A stretch of DNA of 46,022 bases from CAYUCY01 sp964443525. Its GTDB lineage: Bacteria > Pseudomonadota > Alphaproteobacteria > Caedimonadales > Caedimonadaceae. Position 1 is the first letter of the stretch. The number at the start of each line of letters is the position of its first letter. Positions 44,078 through 46,022 of the stretch are shown piece by piece. The position numbers and the translations under genes are program-made. The notes beneath the pieces are model-generated. The model searched no databases. It was not told the DNA's origin and worked only from the letters and a program-made list of their open reading frames with translations. The stretch covers positions 1 through 46,022 of the forward strand of contig CAYUCY010000004.1 of assembly GCA_964443525.1 (NCBI GenBank), in the 5' to 3' direction.

Positions 44078-44850
44078 TGACAGCGGAGCCAGTTATTCAA
44101 ATCAAGGACCTGGCAAAAGCCTTTGGAGCGAAAAAAGTTCTTCAGGGGCTTGATTTGCAAGTTAAAGAAGGAGAGTCCGTCGTCGTGATCGGAGGATCGG
44201 GGACGGGGAAGTCCGTGATGCTGAAGTGTATTTTAGGGCTCCTTGAAGCAGATGGAGGCTCGATCCGCCTTGATGGTATTGAACTTATCGGTGCTTCGCG
44301 CAAAACTTATGAGGAGGCGCGCGACAAAATCAGCATGTTGTTTCAAGGCTCTGCTCTTTTTGATAGCCTTCCTGTATGGGAGAATATCTCCTTCGCGTTG
44401 CTTCAAAAGGGTCTCGTCAGTCGGAAGGAAGGAAAAGAACTTGCTGTTAAACTTTTGGGACAAGTGGGATTGCCACCTGAGGCAGCGGATCTTTCGCCGT
44501 CCGAGCTTTCAGGTGGTATGCAGCGCCGCGTGGCTCTAGCTCGAGCCCTTGCTTCAAAACCTCGGATCATCTTTTTTGATGAACCCACCGCGGGGCTTGA
44601 TCCCATCATTTCAGGAGTGATTTCGGAGTTGATTCGGAAATGCGTGAAAGATCTAGGGGTTACCGCTATTACAATTACACATGATATGAAATGTGCTGCT
44701 CATGTGGGAGATCGGATTGCGATGCTTTATGATGGAAAAATCGTGTGGCAGGGAACACCGGATGAGATGAAAAACAGCACGAATCCTTATATCAAGCAAT
44801 TTGTTCACGGAGAGAGTGAAGGTCCGATTAGACTTCAGGTCAGGGCATAA
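44077..44850 (+). CDS. mlaF: Lipid-transport ABC ATPase MlaF
   Basis: The ATPase of the Mla system, 257 residues. Walker A is GGSGTGKSVMLK (Lys45), the signature LSGGMQRRVALARAL, Walker B IIFFDEPTAGLDP and the switch His in ITHDMK. Translation is coupled to mlaE. radA follows after 27 bases. Confidence 0.96.
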   Translation: MTAEPVIQIKDLAKAFGAKKVLQGLDLQVKEGESVVVIGGSGTGKSVMLKCILGLLEADGGSIRLDGIELIGASRKTYEEARDKISMLFQGSALFDSLPVWENISFALLQKGLVSRKEGKELAVKLLGQVGLPPEAADLSPSELSGGMQRRVALARALASKPRIIFFDEPTAGLDPIISGVISELIRKCVKDLGVTAITITHDMKCAAHVGDRIAMLYDGKIVWQGTPDEMKNSTNPYIKQFVHGESEGPIRLQVRA

Positions 44851-44877
44851 GAAACCGCTTTGAAAGGACTTTAGGGA

Positions 44878-46022
44878 ATGGCAAAATCATCAGCACTTTA
44901 TGTCTGTCAACAATGCGGGGCCAGTCAGCTTAAATGGTCCGGAAAATGTATTAGTTGCGACAGCTGGAATAGTCTTGTTGAAGAGGTAAAGGAAAACAGC
45001 CCCTTTGCGAAGGGGAAAAAGGGTTCGTCGGGGAGGACCCTTCAGCTCTCGACCCTTTTGTCAACCGACCCGTCACCGCCGAGACTTTTAACCGGCATTG
45101 CGGAATTTGACCGGGTTTGTGGCGGTGGGCTTGTTCCGGGTTCCGTTCTTTTAGTGGGAGGAGACCCTGGTATCGGTAAATCGACACTGCTTCTTCAAGT
45201 GGCTGCGCGGTTGAGTCAGGAACAATCCTGCCTTTATATCTCGGGAGAGGAGGGAGCAGAGCAAATTCGTCTTCGGGCAAGTCGCCTCGGGGTAGTGGAC
45301 GTACCTCTTTCTCTAGCTGCCTCCACGTATGTAGAAGACATCAAGGAGACACTGAACGTAGGAGTTCTTCCAAAACTTGTGATCATAGATTCGATTCAGA
45401 CGATGTATTTAAATGCGATCGAATCCGTCCCGGGCTCCGTCAGTCAAATCCGGGCTGCGACTCATGAGTTTGTTCAACTGGCTAAGAAAAAAAACGTGAT
45501 TATTATTCTCGTGGGTCATGTGACCAAGGAAGGAGTTATTGCAGGACCGCGGGTTTTGGAACATATGGTTGATACGGTTCTCTATTTTGAGGGAGAAAGG
45601 GGACACCAATTTCGAATTTTAAGGTCCGTTAAAAACCGCTTCGGCGCGACCGATGAGATCGGTGTTTTCGAGATGACACATTTAGGGCTTCAAGAAGTCT
45701 CAAATCCTTCTTCTTTATTTTTGTCCGAACGATCGGAAGAAGTCAGTGGTTCTTCCGTTTTTGCAGGGATCGAAGGGACGAGACCCATTCTTGTTGAAAT
45801 TCAGGCTTTGGCAGCCCCTACGACCTTCGGGACGCCCCGGCGGGCTGTGATCGGATGGGATCAGGGAAGGCTGGCCATGGTTCTGGCTGTCCTTGAAACC
45901 AGATGCGGCCTTTCACTGGGCCCTAAAGATATTTACCTGAATGTGGCGGGCGGCCTTAAAATTACGGAACCTGCCGGGGACCTTTCCGTTGCGGCTTCTC
46001 TCATCTCAGCTCTCTCTAACAC
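44878..46022 (+). CDS. radA: DNA repair protein RadA, 3' end outside window
   Basis: A branch-migration helicase that processes recombination intermediates. From the ATG at 44878 the frame is open to the right edge, 381 codons. An N-terminal four-cysteine zinc finger (Cys10, 13, 24, 27; YVCQQCG and CISCDSW) is followed by Walker A GGDPGIGKST (Lys101) and Walker B LVIIDSIQT. The RadA-specific KNRFG motif lies at residues 252-256. The beginning of the Lon-like C-terminal domain follows (VLAVLETRCGL and YLNVAGGLKI). AGGGA precedes the start. It is in the same run as mlaE and mlaF. Confidence 0.97.
   Translation, partial: MAKSSALYVCQQCGASQLKWSGKCISCDSWNSLVEEVKENSPFAKGKKGSSGRTLQLSTLLSTDPSPPRLLTGIAEFDRVCGGGLVPGSVLLVGGDPGIGKSTLLLQVAARLSQEQSCLYISGEEGAEQIRLRASRLGVVDVPLSLAASTYVEDIKETLNVGVLPKLVIIDSIQTMYLNAIESVPGSVSQIRAATHEFVQLAKKKNVIIILVGHVTKEGVIAGPRVLEHMVDTVLYFEGERGHQFRILRSVKNRFGATDEIGVFEMTHLGLQEVSNPSSLFLSERSEEVSGSSVFAGIEGTRPILVEIQALAAPTTFGTPRRAVIGWDQGRLAMVLAVLETRCGLSLGPKDIYLNVAGGLKITEPAGDLSVAASLISALSN

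Overview
This 46 kb stretch looks like a chromosomal segment of an alphaproteobacterium, probably an intracellular or host-associated lineage of the Holosporales/Paracaedibacter type. That placement is my inference. It rests on the gene orders ndk - DUF2066 - CDP-alcohol phosphatidyltransferase - PerM - hdaA and dnaB - alr - mlaE - mlaF - radA, on an alphaproteobacterial membrane-anchored cytochrome c, on SdhE and a class I PHA synthase, on several peptide and nucleoside importers, and on many small secreted proteins of unknown family. I see no tRNA, rRNA, CRISPR array, insertion sequence or prophage. No stretch of more than about 210 bases lacks a gene.

Left part (1-13.4 kb): a cut-off secreted protein, coaD, sdhE, an orphan UmuD-like S24 protein with an operator-like promoter, a POT peptide transporter, an ABC-type periplasmic binding protein, an outer-membrane barrel, an exported HD hydrolase and a stand-alone HAD phosphatase. 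These are followed by a leftward trxA, phaC and histidine-kinase group, then a secreted NlpC/P60-like protein. The kinase lacks a standard start codon and appears to begin at ATT behind a strong Shine-Dalgarno site.

Middle (13.5-32.3 kb): a rightward series pepA, holC, ndk, DUF2066, pgsA-like, AI-2E/PerM and hdaA meets a long leftward series rmuC, cytochrome c, yejA, yejB, yejE, yejF and uvrB, then putA with its own promoter. uvrB contains a 10-N assembly gap whose stated length breaks the frame; a 9-base gap would restore it.

Right part (32.4-46 kb): a NupC-type nucleoside importer; mlaA-mlaC; dsbA-like, cyaY and an ABC exporter; three small secreted proteins; an alpha/beta hydrolase; then dnaB, alr, mlaE, mlaF and radA (cut by the window edge). 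The Mla lipid-transport genes are thus split in two blocks, with mlaD not in view.

The most promising undescribed item is a family of small exported six-cysteine proteins. Two divergent members (33775-34131 and 39229-39567) share the pattern C-x2/3-C-x5-C-x8-C-x3-C-x8/9-C. Each is preceded, 50-56 bases before its start, by nearly the same 17-base motif. A third exported cysteine-containing protein appears co-transcribed with the second member.
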